Source: Mycolicibacterium anyangense (GTDB lineage: Bacteria; Actinomycetota; Actinomycetes; Mycobacteriales; Mycobacteriaceae). From it: a stretch of 64,000 nucleotides of DNA. The DNA lies in NCBI RefSeq assembly GCF_010731855.1, contig NZ_AP022620.1:3038001-3102000 (forward strand), written 5' to 3'. Made by a program: the position numbers and the translations under genes. The notes beneath the pieces were generated by a model. The model had not been told where the DNA came from. It worked only from the letters and a program-made list of their open reading frames with translations, and did not search any database. This document shows, in pieces, positions 19,451-27,214 of the stretch (positions within the stretch are counted from its first letter, which is position 1; every line of letters begins with the position of its first letter).

Positions 19451-20203
19451 ATGAATCTTCGCAGGCGTCTGCCGTTGTTGCGGTGGTCGGTGGTGCGGAC
19501 CGGGATCGGGCTGCGCAATTTCACCAGGACCGGGCAGATCGGCGACGGCCGGGAGGCGGCGGCCGCCGACTACGTCGAGTCCAACGCCCGGCGCGGCGAC
19601 GTCGACCACGTGCTGGCCACCCTCGACGAGTACGCCTACGCCAAGTCGTTCCTGGTGAACGTCGGCGACGAGAAGGGCGAGCTGCTCGACGCGGCGGTAC
19701 GGCGGGTGGCGCCCCGGCGGGTGCTGGAACTGGGCACCTACTGCGGGTACAGCGCGCTGCGGATCGCCCGCGCCGCCCCGCAGGCGCAGGTGTTCTCGGT
19801 GGAGCTCGCCCACGCCAATGCCGATGTGGCCCGGCGTATTTGGGAACACGCCGGGGTCGCCGACCGGATCACGTGCGTCGTCGGGACGATCGGCGACAAC
19901 GGCAACACCCTCGACCGGCTGCGCGACGAGTACGGGTTCGGCCCGGGCAGCGTCGACTTCCTGTTCATCGACCACGACAAGAACGCCTACCTGGCCGATC
20001 TGCTCGCCGTCGCCGGGCGGGGCTGGCTGCATCCCGGCACAGTGGCCGTCGCTGACAACGTCGGTTTCCCAGGCTCGCCGAAGTACCGCGCCTACATGAC
20101 CGAACAGCAGGGCCGGTCGTGGACGACGGTGGAGCACCGTGCGCACATGGAGTACCAGAAGCTGGTACCCGACCTGGTGCTGGAATCGGAGTACCTCGGC
20201 TGA
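19451..20203 (+). CDS. catechol-type O-methyltransferase (class I SAM)
   Basis: 250-residue SAM-dependent methyltransferase. The SAM motif VLELGTYCGYSAL is followed by FLFIDHDKNAYL and AVADNVGFPGSP. The Asp-Asp-Asn set in these last two is the Mg2+ and catechol-binding set of COMT-type enzymes. No signal peptide, so it is cytosolic. It is divergent from the type III PKS operon with only 44 bases between starts, so a shared control region is likely. I infer a role in methylating a hydroxylated ring intermediate (an o-diphenol would be the preferred substrate). A strong terminator follows at 20207. Confidence 0.85.
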   Translation: MNLRRRLPLLRWSVVRTGIGLRNFTRTGQIGDGREAAAADYVESNARRGDVDHVLATLDEYAYAKSFLVNVGDEKGELLDAAVRRVAPRRVLELGTYCGYSALRIARAAPQAQVFSVELAHANADVARRIWEHAGVADRITCVVGTIGDNGNTLDRLRDEYGFGPGSVDFLFIDHDKNAYLADLLAVAGRGWLHPGTVAVADNVGFPGSPKYRAYMTEQQGRSWTTVEHRAHMEYQKLVPDLVLESEYLG

Positions 20204-20206
20204 CGC

Positions 20207-20247
20207 GACGACTCGGCCCCCTCCGGTGTGCCGGGGGCCGAGTCGTC
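20207..20247. terminator. bidirectional hairpin terminator
   Basis: A perfect 15-bp stem, GACGACTCGGCCCCC paired with GGGGGCCGAGTCGTC, closes an 11-base loop. It sits between the stops of the convergent O-methyltransferase (20203) and histidine phosphatase (20268), so it can end both. No long U-tract is present, as is usual for mycobacteria. Confidence 0.8.
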
Positions 20248-20267
20248 AGCGGTGGATCAGGCCGGGA

Positions 20268-21566
20268 TCAGGCAGCAGCCTTCTGGCTGGACCGCTTGCT
20301 GCCGCCGGTGGACTTCGCGGCGGAGCCGCCGGAATCACCGGCCGACGCCGAGCTGCCGTCTGCCTTGTCCGACGCCGACTGCACCGACGTGGTATGTCGG
20401 GCCGAGCCGGACTTGCCCGGCTCGACCTTGTTACCGTCGCTGAGATCGGTTGCGCCGTTGCCACTTTCGGTGCTGTCGGGGGTGTCCTTCACCGGCTGCT
20501 TGACCGGCTCGGTGCCGGGCTCGGTGCCCGCCACCAGCGAGGTGGTCGCCGCACCGGCAGCCTTGACCGCCGTAGCCTTGGTCGCTGCGGCACTGGCCTG
20601 CGCCCCGCCTGGCAGTGCGCCGACAATGGCGTTGACGATGTCGCCGACCGACTTGGTGACGAACTGGACACCGGCCTTCGCGACGTCGACGACACCGGTG
20701 GCGATCGCGTTGACGATGGTTGACAGGTTCAGTGTCTTGACGGCCTGCACGACGTTGTAGATCGCGGTCTGCGGGGCCACCGCCAGGTCACGGAAGTTCA
20801 CGAACAGCTGGGTGGCCAGCCCCGGGTTGGGGTTGACCGCGATACCGGCGTAGCTCACCAGCGTCCAGCCGTCTTCCTGGTTGCCCTTGATGACGACCTG
20901 CTCGGTGTTGCCGAGCGGGTGGCTGAGCAGCAGGCCGATGTCGGGGTTGTCGACGTTCATCATCGTCCAGATCATGATCGTCGCGCCGTGCGAGAAGATC
21001 ACCGGATCGCTGCCGCCGGTGGCGAGGGCCGAGTCGAGCGCTCCGTTGACCCGGGCCTCGAACTCGTTGCCGCCCTCCCCGAGCGGGATGGGGAGCGAGC
21101 GCAGGCCCAGCGTCCAGGTGAGCGGAATCAGGAAGTAGAAGACGCGCCCGATACCGCTGTCGATGGGATCGCCCTCGAAGATGCCGGCGCTGATCTCGTT
21201 GAAGCCGGCATTCGCAGTGGCCGTCTGCCCGTTGATGGCCAGCATCGGCGCCGCGGTCTGCCCGGTTCGCACCATCGTCGAGGTGAAGACCTTGGAGTAG
21301 TTGTTTGCCGCCAGGGTGGGAGCGATCTGGGCGGCCTGCTGGACACCAAGCGGGGTGAGGCTCGGGCCGGGCACCTGGGTGTCGATGCCGGCGCCGGGGA
21401 TGTTGCCCTCGGACTGCGCATGCCGGACGAACGTCACCGTGACCGAGTCGGCCGCCCAAGCCGGCAGCGCCGACGTGATGAACAAGGCGACGGCCGCCAG
21501 CATCGTCATGACCGCCTTGAAGGCTCGCCTGCCCATCAGCCGGGCCCGAACCGTGTGATCTCGCAT
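20268..21566 (-). CDS. secreted histidine phosphatase family protein with disordered tail
   Basis: 432-residue secreted protein. It has a signal peptide ending near ALPAWA (residue 39), then a histidine phosphatase (phosphoglycerate mutase-like) domain. The catalytic RHG motif reads VRHAQSEG (RHA). The second His is in FSHGATI, and Arg in TMVRTGQT. These residues are all kept, so catalysis is plausible. Residues 260-320 are hydrophobic or amphipathic helices. The last 110 residues are Ala/Ser/Thr/Gly-rich, like the tails of 11279 and 56280. ATG 21566 has GGAG five bases upstream, better than the longer form at 21611. The substrate is unknown. Confidence 0.82.
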   Translation of the reverse strand: MRDHTVRARLMGRRAFKAVMTMLAAVALFITSALPAWAADSVTVTFVRHAQSEGNIPGAGIDTQVPGPSLTPLGVQQAAQIAPTLAANNYSKVFTSTMVRTGQTAAPMLAINGQTATANAGFNEISAGIFEGDPIDSGIGRVFYFLIPLTWTLGLRSLPIPLGEGGNEFEARVNGALDSALATGGSDPVIFSHGATIMIWTMMNVDNPDIGLLLSHPLGNTEQVVIKGNQEDGWTLVSYAGIAVNPNPGLATQLFVNFRDLAVAPQTAIYNVVQAVKTLNLSTIVNAIATGVVDVAKAGVQFVTKSVGDIVNAIVGALPGGAQASAAATKATAVKAAGAATTSLVAGTEPGTEPVKQPVKDTPDSTESGNGATDLSDGNKVEPGKSGSARHTTSVQSASDKADGSSASAGDSGGSAAKSTGGSKRSSQKAAA

Positions 21567-21659
21567 CCAAACTCCATCCGTGACCCCCACTGTGCTGTTG
21601 CTCACAACCAAGGACGACTGTGCGCTCCGACACTGTACAAGATCCGAAATCTGTTCACG

Positions 21660-21691
21660 CCGATACGGCGCAGCGGTCCGCCCGGTATCGG
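21660..21691. promoter_or_regulatory. 7-bp inverted repeat in the divergent promoter region
   Basis: CCGATAC (21660-21666) and GTATCGG (21685-21691) are exact complements with an 18-base spacer, placed between the histidine phosphatase start (21566) and the secreted protein start (21767). A dimeric regulator could bind here. No named family is supported. Confidence 0.35.
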
Positions 21692-21766
21692 GACACTAAC
21701 GATCTCGTACTTTCTCGGCATCGACGGTCGCACCCGGCCCGGGCCCATGGTGTCGTGGATCAAGTG

Positions 21767-22354
21767 ATGTCTCGGATATGGATCCGTACCGCCCGACTGG
21801 CAGCGGTCGCGGCAGGCGCGACGATGTTTGTCACCGCGCTGCCGACGGCAGCTGCCGCACCTGCCTACGACGCACAGGGGTATGTCGATTCGACGGCACG
21901 CTGCGCGGCCTCGGATACCGCGGTGCTCTTCGGCAGTACCGATACCTCGCGGGTGGCGATCTGCAAGGACTCCGGCGGTCAGTACGAGTACCGCGGTGTC
22001 CGCCTGCGCGACGGCGCCAAGCTGATCCTGTCGGCCTCGGCCTACGGCAACGGTGCCTATGACGCCGAGAACGACGGCATCACTTATCTGGTCGACGCCA
22101 AGTCCCTGACGGTGAATTCCGGTGGCAAGACCATCCGCAGCGAATCGTGGGTGGACTTCCACGGACCGCAGTCCCCCGCGTCGGGCGCGTCATCGTCGAG
22201 CAAGCCCTCGACCGGTTCGTCGACCAGTTCGGCACCGAGCACCTCGGGCACGGCGACCGCGACGACCTCGGCAGCGCCGGCTCCGACCACACCCACGTCG
22301 ACCACACCGTTACCGCCGCCACTGCCCGCTGAGGTGGGCGGCAGCCGCTCCTAG
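21767..22354 (+). CDS. secreted Ser/Thr/Pro-rich protein of unknown function
   Basis: 195-residue exported protein. The signal peptide (MSRIWIRTARLAAVAAGA, cut near AAAAPAY) is followed by a 100-residue globular part with two cysteines in TARCAA and AICKDSGG that may form a disulfide, then a low-complexity Ser/Thr/Pro tail of 55 residues. The globular part (QYEYRGVRLRDGAKLILSA) is a mycobacterial serine/threonine-kinase-like or Mpt64-like exported style, but I do not recognise a family. The start at 21767 is the first ATG in front of the signal peptide. It is divergent from the histidine phosphatase. Codon use is like that of its neighbours. Confidence 0.72.
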   Translation: MSRIWIRTARLAAVAAGATMFVTALPTAAAAPAYDAQGYVDSTARCAASDTAVLFGSTDTSRVAICKDSGGQYEYRGVRLRDGAKLILSASAYGNGAYDAENDGITYLVDAKSLTVNSGGKTIRSESWVDFHGPQSPASGASSSSKPSTGSSTSSAPSTSGTATATTSAAPAPTTPTSTTPLPPPLPAEVGGSRS

Positions 22355-22451
22355 GTCTCCTTTCGGGTGACCGCCAAGGCCGCCCGCGACTCAGGGGTGT
22401 GCAGATATTCTTCGGGCACAGCGTGAGTCCACGGCACGCCTGAGGAGCGAT

Positions 22452-22817
22452 ATGTCACCCCTAGTGCACTCGATGCGGCGAGCGGTCACGGTCGGACTCG
22501 GCGCGGGCGCGGTGCTGCTCGGTGCCGCCGGGCCTGCCGCAGCCGATCCCCCGGCCAACTGCACCTCAGCCGACCTGGCCGGTGTCATGTCGGGTGTCGG
22601 GTTCACCCTGTCGGGCTACCTGTTCACCCACCCCGACGTAAACCAGTTCTTCACCAGCCTCAAAGACCTGCCGATGGAGCAGAAGCGCGCCCAGGCGAAG
22701 GCGTACCTGGACGCCAATCCGCAGGTCAAGGCCGACCTGCAGAACATTCGGCAGCCGACGCAGGATTTCCGTGCCCGCTGCGACGTCGCGGTGCCCGACG
22801 TCACGCCAGGCCAGTAG
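22452..22817 (+). CDS. haem-binding (haemophore-type) secreted protein
   Basis: 121-residue exported protein with a signal peptide (cut near AAADPP) and a small helical domain of the mycobacterial haemophore family (Rv0203-like). Its pair of cysteines (ANCTSADL and RARCDVA) is placed as in the family to form the single disulfide. The segment GYLFTHPDVNQFFTSL is the typical helix-1/2 region. Family members bind haem, scavenge host haem or shuttle it to membrane receptors. It ends two bases before the convergent multicopper oxidase stop, so both meet tail to tail. Confidence 0.8.
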   Translation: MSPLVHSMRRAVTVGLGAGAVLLGAAGPAAADPPANCTSADLAGVMSGVGFTLSGYLFTHPDVNQFFTSLKDLPMEQKRAQAKAYLDANPQVKADLQNIRQPTQDFRARCDVAVPDVTPGQ

Positions 22818-22818
22818 C

Positions 22819-24315
22819 TCAGTTGCCGTAATCCAGCATCGTCATCATCCCGGCGTCCATGTGATAGCCGTTGTGGCAGTGCATCATCCACACCCCTGGG
22901 TTGTCGGCGAGCAGCCGGACCGCCACGGTCTGCATGGGCTTGACGATGACGGTGTCCTTGCGCGGCCCGAGGCTGCCATCGGGCCTGATCACCTCGAAGG
23001 TGTGGCCATGCAGGTGCATCGGGTGCCACATCATGGTGTCGTTGACGAACTCGAGGGTGGCGCGTTGACCCTGCCGGATGGTCAGCGGAACAGTCTGGTC
23101 GAACGGTCGGCCGTTGATCATCCAGTCGTAGCGCATCATCCCGCCGGACAACCGGGCCTGGAGTCGGACATCGCCGCCCGGGGGTAGTTCGACATCCGGT
23201 GTGGCGCGCAGGAGTTCGGCCACGGCGACCCGGCCGGCGAGCTCGGGCGGCCGAAAGGATGCTTCGGGCGCCGACCCCGAGCCGGTGGACAGCAGCGCGC
23301 GGGCGACGCCCTTCTTGCCCTCGGCCGCGGCCACCAAGGGGAACACGCCATCGCCGGCGGTCACCACCATGTCGTAGCGCTCCCCCATGCCGAGCAGAAC
23401 CGCATCCACCTCGACCGGCTGGACGGGGAACCCGTCGGTGTGGGTGACCGTCATCCGGTGACCGGCCAGAGCGACGCGGAAGGCGGTGTCCGCACCCGCA
23501 TTGATGATGCGCAGCCTGATCCGCTGCCCCGGCTTGGCGCTGAATGTGGTTGCTGCAGAAGGTATTCGACCATTGACGAGGTAGTACGGATAGCTGACGT
23601 CGCCGCCGTCCCCGCCGAGCAGGCCGCCGCCGGGCCCCATGCTCCCCATGCCCGGCATGTTGCCCATTGCACCCATGCCGCCCATTCCCGACGAGCGCAG
23701 GCCGTCGAAGATCTCCTTCGGGCTGCGCCCGACGCCGGAGGTCCAGTCGTCGAGGACGACGATCCATTCCGCGTCGTAACGCCCCGGTTCAGCCGGGTCA
23801 TCGATGATCACCGGCACGTACAGGCCGTAATCAGTGTCCAGCCCGGTGTGCGGGTGGGCCCAGTAGGTGCCGGGGTAGGGCGAGGTGAATCGGTAGGTGA
23901 AGCTCGCGCCGACGGCAATGGGAGAGGTGGCCGGCGACGCGCCGTCCATGTCGTTGCGCAGGGCGATGCCATGCCAGTGCACCGAAGTCGGGTGATCGAG
24001 CCCGTTGTCGACGGTGATCGCCAGTTCGTCACCGACCCCAGCCCTGATCACCGGTCCCGGCAGCCGGCTGTTGTAGGCGAAGGTGCGCACTGTGATGCCG
24101 CCCAGGTCGACCTCGGCGGGCCCGGCGGACAACCGTGCGCTGACCGTCTTGCCGGTATGCGGCCGGGCGGCCTCGGCGGCCGTGATCGCACCCGACAGAT
24201 CCGGTCCGGCAGCGGTCCAGTCGGCAAGCCGGCCGCAGCCGGCCAATACCGCCCCGCCCAGCAGCCCAGCGACGAGGAATCCCCGCCGGGTCATGCCCGG
24301 CACTGGCCTGTTCAC
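22819..24315 (-). CDS. mmcO: MmcO-like multicopper oxidase, TAT-exported lipoprotein
   Basis: 498-residue multicopper oxidase. The N-terminus has twin arginines (TRRGFL) followed by lipobox LAGC, so it is folded before Tat export and lipid-anchored. The four copper-binding motifs are HWHG, HPH, HPMHLHGH and HCHNGYHMDAGM. The axial Met lies in the last. Between cupredoxin domains 1 and 2 is a Met/Gly-rich loop (GMGGMGAMGNMPGMGSMG) typical of cuprous oxidases. M. tuberculosis MmcO (Rv0846c, 504 residues) oxidises Cu(I) and protects against copper. GTG 24315 has an AGGAGG six bases upstream and is preferred to ATG 24294. Confidence 0.92.
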   Translation of the reverse strand: MNRPVPGMTRRGFLVAGLLGGAVLAGCGRLADWTAAGPDLSGAITAAEAARPHTGKTVSARLSAGPAEVDLGGITVRTFAYNSRLPGPVIRAGVGDELAITVDNGLDHPTSVHWHGIALRNDMDGASPATSPIAVGASFTYRFTSPYPGTYWAHPHTGLDTDYGLYVPVIIDDPAEPGRYDAEWIVVLDDWTSGVGRSPKEIFDGLRSSGMGGMGAMGNMPGMGSMGPGGGLLGGDGGDVSYPYYLVNGRIPSAATTFSAKPGQRIRLRIINAGADTAFRVALAGHRMTVTHTDGFPVQPVEVDAVLLGMGERYDMVVTAGDGVFPLVAAAEGKKGVARALLSTGSGSAPEASFRPPELAGRVAVAELLRATPDVELPPGGDVRLQARLSGGMMRYDWMINGRPFDQTVPLTIRQGQRATLEFVNDTMMWHPMHLHGHTFEVIRPDGSLGPRKDTVIVKPMQTVAVRLLADNPGVWMMHCHNGYHMDAGMMTMLDYGN

Positions 24316-24483
24316 CGCTACCTCCTCGGCCCATCAATCTGTTGGGTGACCTGCATCTACCAGGGTTCCGTGGCTCGATACGGCTCTGCTAGTCGTTCGG
24401 TGAAGATTCGATGAAGGTGATGCCGGCGGGCCCGACTATGGCAGTCCTTTGCCAGTACCGGGTCTGTCGGAGATGCTTGTGGC

Positions 24484-25218
24484 ATGACGACCAGAGAATC
24501 CGACGACGTCTCGGCGGCCGACACCACGGTCGAACCCAGGGCGGTCTTCGCGAACCTGGCCGACATCGTCTACCAGGGCTCCGGCCTCGACGAGGTCCAT
24601 CCCGCCATCTGCATCGCAGCCACCATGATCGTCCCCGGTTGCGACCACGCCAGCATCCTGCTCAAGCGCAAGGGTGAATACGTGACCGTCGCCGCCACCG
24701 ATGCCGTCGCGCAGCGGGTGGACGACTTCGAGCGGGAGATCCGCGAAGGCCCCTGCGTGGATGCCATCGAAGAAGAATCCGCCCAGATCGAACCCGACCT
24801 CGGCACCTTCAGTCAGTGGCCGACCCTGGCCAAGCGGCTGCTGGCCGAGACACCGGTGCGCGGCATGATGGCGTTCCGATTGATGGTCGACCAGCACAAG
24901 GTCGGGGCCCTGAACCTGTTCTCCGACACTCCGGGCGCCTTCGACACCGATGCGGCCGGGCGGGCGATCATCATGGCGTCGTTCGCCAGCGTCGCCGCCG
25001 CGGCGGCCTCCCGCGGGGAGGACGCACTCGGGCTACGGTCGGCGTTGCAGAGCAACCGCGAGATCGGTAAGGCCGTCGGCATGCTGATGGTGCTCAACGA
25101 CATCGACGAAGAGCGGGCGTTCGAGGTGTTGCGGCGCAGTTCGCAGGACTTCAACATCAAGCTCACCGATGTGGCCAAGGCCGTGATCGCAAGCCGCGGG
25201 AAACACCCGACGCTCTGA
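24484..25218 (+). CDS. GAF-ANTAR domain RNA-binding antiterminator regulator
   Basis: 244-residue cytosolic regulator. Residues 20-165 form a GAF sensory domain (FSQWPTLAKRL, GALNLFSDTPGAF). Residues 180-235 form an ANTAR domain with the three-helix pattern (LQSNREIGKAVGMLM, AFEVLRRSSQDFNIKLTDVAKAVI) that binds two-hairpin antiterminators in mRNA. It therefore probably acts on transcript elongation of a nearby or distant operon. It is divergent from the MmcO-like gene and convergent with the His-rich membrane protein. The ligand of the GAF domain is unknown. Confidence 0.9.
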   Translation: MTTRESDDVSAADTTVEPRAVFANLADIVYQGSGLDEVHPAICIAATMIVPGCDHASILLKRKGEYVTVAATDAVAQRVDDFEREIREGPCVDAIEEESAQIEPDLGTFSQWPTLAKRLLAETPVRGMMAFRLMVDQHKVGALNLFSDTPGAFDTDAAGRAIIMASFASVAAAAASRGEDALGLRSALQSNREIGKAVGMLMVLNDIDEERAFEVLRRSSQDFNIKLTDVAKAVIASRGKHPTL

Positions 25219-25220
25219 GC

Positions 25221-25829
25221 TCAGGGGTGGTCGTGGTGGGCGCCGGTGTGCAGACCCATGGTGGTCACCGGTTGCGCCTGCTCAGCGTCCTCCTGCGTGG
25301 CCGGCACCCCCGGGATGGCCAGCGACTCGGGGTGATGACGGTGGCCCTGCAGGCCCGATGCCAGGCCGACCGTCACCGCCACGGCCATCACCGCATTGGC
25401 GCCGAGCAGGACCAGCACGCGCCCCTTACCGGAAACCTGCTGCGCCCGTGAGCTTTTCAGCCAGGTCCAGGTCGCTCCCATGATCACGTAACACTGCAGC
25501 AGCAGTACACATATCCCGGCGGCCTCCACCGCTTCCGGCTGACCGGCATTGGGGCCCAGCGGTAGTCCGACGGTGCGGGAGACGATCCACAGCCCGACCA
25601 GGGCGGCGTTGGCCGCGACTCCGGCGCTGAGCACCATCGCCGTCGGGCGCGACCAGGCCAGGAATCCCCACACGAGCTGGAACACCGCGATCGCGGCGAA
25701 GAACACCCCCGAGGGTGCCCAATCCCGCCAATGCACCGGCGCGACGCCGATGTGGATGACAGCTGCACCGATCGACGCGACCGCTGCACAGCGCGCGGAC
25801 AGGCGGTTGTCGATCCGCATCGGGTCCAT
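25221..25829 (-). CDS. five-helix membrane protein with His-rich C-terminus
   Basis: 202-residue integral membrane protein with about five hydrophobic helices (residues 15-165). The ends are notable: HIGVAPVHWRDW lies after the first helix, and the C-terminus has two histidine clusters (QGHRHHPES and GLHTGAHHDHP), which could bind copper, zinc or nickel. I do not recognise a named family. ATG 25829 is preferred over 25838. It is convergent with the GAF-ANTAR gene by 2 bases, and the MmcO-like copper oxidase is 0.9 kb away, so a metal role is possible but not shown. Confidence 0.65.
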   Translation of the reverse strand: MDPMRIDNRLSARCAAVASIGAAVIHIGVAPVHWRDWAPSGVFFAAIAVFQLVWGFLAWSRPTAMVLSAGVAANAALVGLWIVSRTVGLPLGPNAGQPEAVEAAGICVLLLQCYVIMGATWTWLKSSRAQQVSGKGRVLVLLGANAVMAVAVTVGLASGLQGHRHHPESLAIPGVPATQEDAEQAQPVTTMGLHTGAHHDHP

Positions 25830-25945
25830 GAAAGCCACGGCATAGACCTTGACACGGCCGGATCACCGCAACGAGCAGAAAGTCATAACGTTCGGGTGCC
25901 AGAACGACAACGCGCGCAGAGATGTTGGCGGGATGTTGGCGAGCA

Positions 25946-26542
25946 TCAATCCGCGCGATGACGGCGATAGTGCCGGGCCACCCGGGTCCGGTTGGCGCAG
26001 ATGTTCTGGGTGCAGAACTTGCGGCGCGCATCCGTGGCGACGAACAGCATGCTGCACACCGGGTTCTGGCATTGGCGAAGACGATCGGCGGCGGGGCTGA
26101 CCAGCAGGTCGGCCAGGCTGTCCGCCACCGCGGCGAGGGCGAGGTCATAGGGGCGCTCAGCGGATGCATGCCGGGAGGTCACGATCGACCACCCTGAGGC
26201 GGCGTGGACCAGCTGACGCGTCGAGGGCACCCGCGCCAGGATCTGGTTGACCTGGTCCACGGCAGCATCCCCGGGCGGCACCCCGGCCAGGCGGGCATCG
26301 AGAATGCCCCGGATCGCGGCGCGCACCGCGATCGTGGCGTCCAGCGGCGGTGCCGGCGCTCCCGGCGGCAGCCGATCGGCCTGCAGCTCCCACCACAGCC
26401 GGCAGGTCTGCTCGTCGGCCAAGAGGTCGGTGGGCGGGCTGTGGACGGTGATCAATGTATCCGCGAGATCCACCGCGAGCGGCTCCCCTGCGACGACGAA
26501 GCCGGCGGCCTGGGCGTCGTGGAGCCGGGACTCGGGATTCAC
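25946..26542 (-). CDS. CGNR zinc finger domain protein
   Basis: 198-residue protein of the CGNR zinc-finger family (PF11706-type C-terminus). The N-terminal 150 residues are helical (ABATE-like). The C-terminus carries C-x4-C and C-x4-C cysteine pairs (CQNPVCSMLF and KFCTQNICANRTRVARHYRRHR), the zinc site, followed by a basic DNA-binding-like end. Members are thought to be transcription regulators. The start is GTG 26542, whose ribosome-site region coincides with a TTCTAACG half-site, so self-regulation is likely. It is divergent from the gene at 26645. Confidence 0.82.
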   Translation of the reverse strand: MNPESRLHDAQAAGFVVAGEPLAVDLADTLITVHSPPTDLLADEQTCRLWWELQADRLPPGAPAPPLDATIAVRAAIRGILDARLAGVPPGDAAVDQVNQILARVPSTRQLVHAASGWSIVTSRHASAERPYDLALAAVADSLADLLVSPAADRLRQCQNPVCSMLFVATDARRKFCTQNICANRTRVARHYRRHRAD

Positions 26543-26544
26543 CG

Positions 26545-26625
26545 TTCTAACGATAGCAGGAACTTGACAACGTTAGAAGAATGTGCGCATGATGCCTAAC
26601 GTCAAATCGCTGTAATAAGCGTTAG
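26545..26625. promoter_or_regulatory. twin palindromes with 18-base spacers in the CGNR / TIGR03086 divergent promoter
   Basis: TTCTAACG (26545-26552) pairs with CGTTAGAA (26571-26578), and CTAACG (26596-26601) pairs with CGTTAG (26620-26625). Both have exactly 18 bases between arms. TTGACA at 26564-26569 (a -35 for the rightward gene) overlaps the second arm. The most probable ligand is the CGNR protein encoded next door. Confidence 0.65.
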
Positions 26626-26644
26626 CCACTCGAAAGGATCCGCC

Positions 26645-27214
26645 ATGCCCGCCCTCGACGTCCTGTCCAGCGCCGATCAGCGCCTCATCGCCCTCACCGC
26701 CGCCCTGACCGCCGCGGAGCTTGACCTGCCCAGCCCCTGCGCCGGGTGGAACGTCCGATCACTGCTGAGCCATACCGTGGCCTCGATCGACGCCTTCGCC
26801 GCCGGCATCGACGGTCAGCCCGGTCCGACCGAGGAGGACCTGTTCGGCGGTGCCGACATCCTGGGAGCGGCACCGCTGGCGGTGGTGCAGCGCGCGGTGG
26901 AACGTTCGCATCGCGCGTGGTCCTCGGTCACCGACTGGCAGGCCCCGATCTCGACGGTGCTCCGCGAGATGCCCGCCGAGCAGGCCCTCGGGATCGTCAC
27001 CTACTCGACGCTGGTGCACAGCTGGGATCTCGCGATCGCGGTGAACCGGCCCGTCGAATTCGACGCCGCCGAGGCCGCGGTGGCCGAGGCCGTCGGTGCG
27101 CAACTCGTCCCGGCCCTGCGGCCGCAGAATCTCTTCGGCCCGGAGATCGTCACCACCGCAACCGCAACGCCGACCCAGCGGGTGGTCGCCTTCGCCGGCA
27201 GGCACCCACTGTGA
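26645..27214 (+). CDS. TIGR03086-family (DinB-like, mycothiol-dependent) metal-binding protein
   Basis: 189-residue protein of the TIGR03086/maleylpyruvate-isomerase-N superfamily. It has the family N-terminus (PSPCAGWNVRSLLSHTV) with the metal His in LLSHTV and two more in LVHSWDLAIAV. These helical-bundle proteins bind a divalent metal and often use mycothiol as a cofactor. The substrate is unknown. The start ATG 26645 has GAAAGGA nine bases upstream. Its stop (TGA 27212-27214) overlaps the start of the PPOX gene, indicating one transcript. It is divergent from the CGNR gene and downstream of the twin palindromes. Confidence 0.85.
   Translation: MPALDVLSSADQRLIALTAALTAAELDLPSPCAGWNVRSLLSHTVASIDAFAAGIDGQPGPTEEDLFGGADILGAAPLAVVQRAVERSHRAWSSVTDWQAPISTVLREMPAEQALGIVTYSTLVHSWDLAIAVNRPVEFDAAEAAVAEAVGAQLVPALRPQNLFGPEIVTTATATPTQRVVAFAGRHPL

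Noticed and set aside
19397..20146. 249-codon minus-strand frame opposite the O-methyltransferase
   Set aside because: No recognisable motif, and the plus strand has a complete SAM-binding domain with a catechol site.
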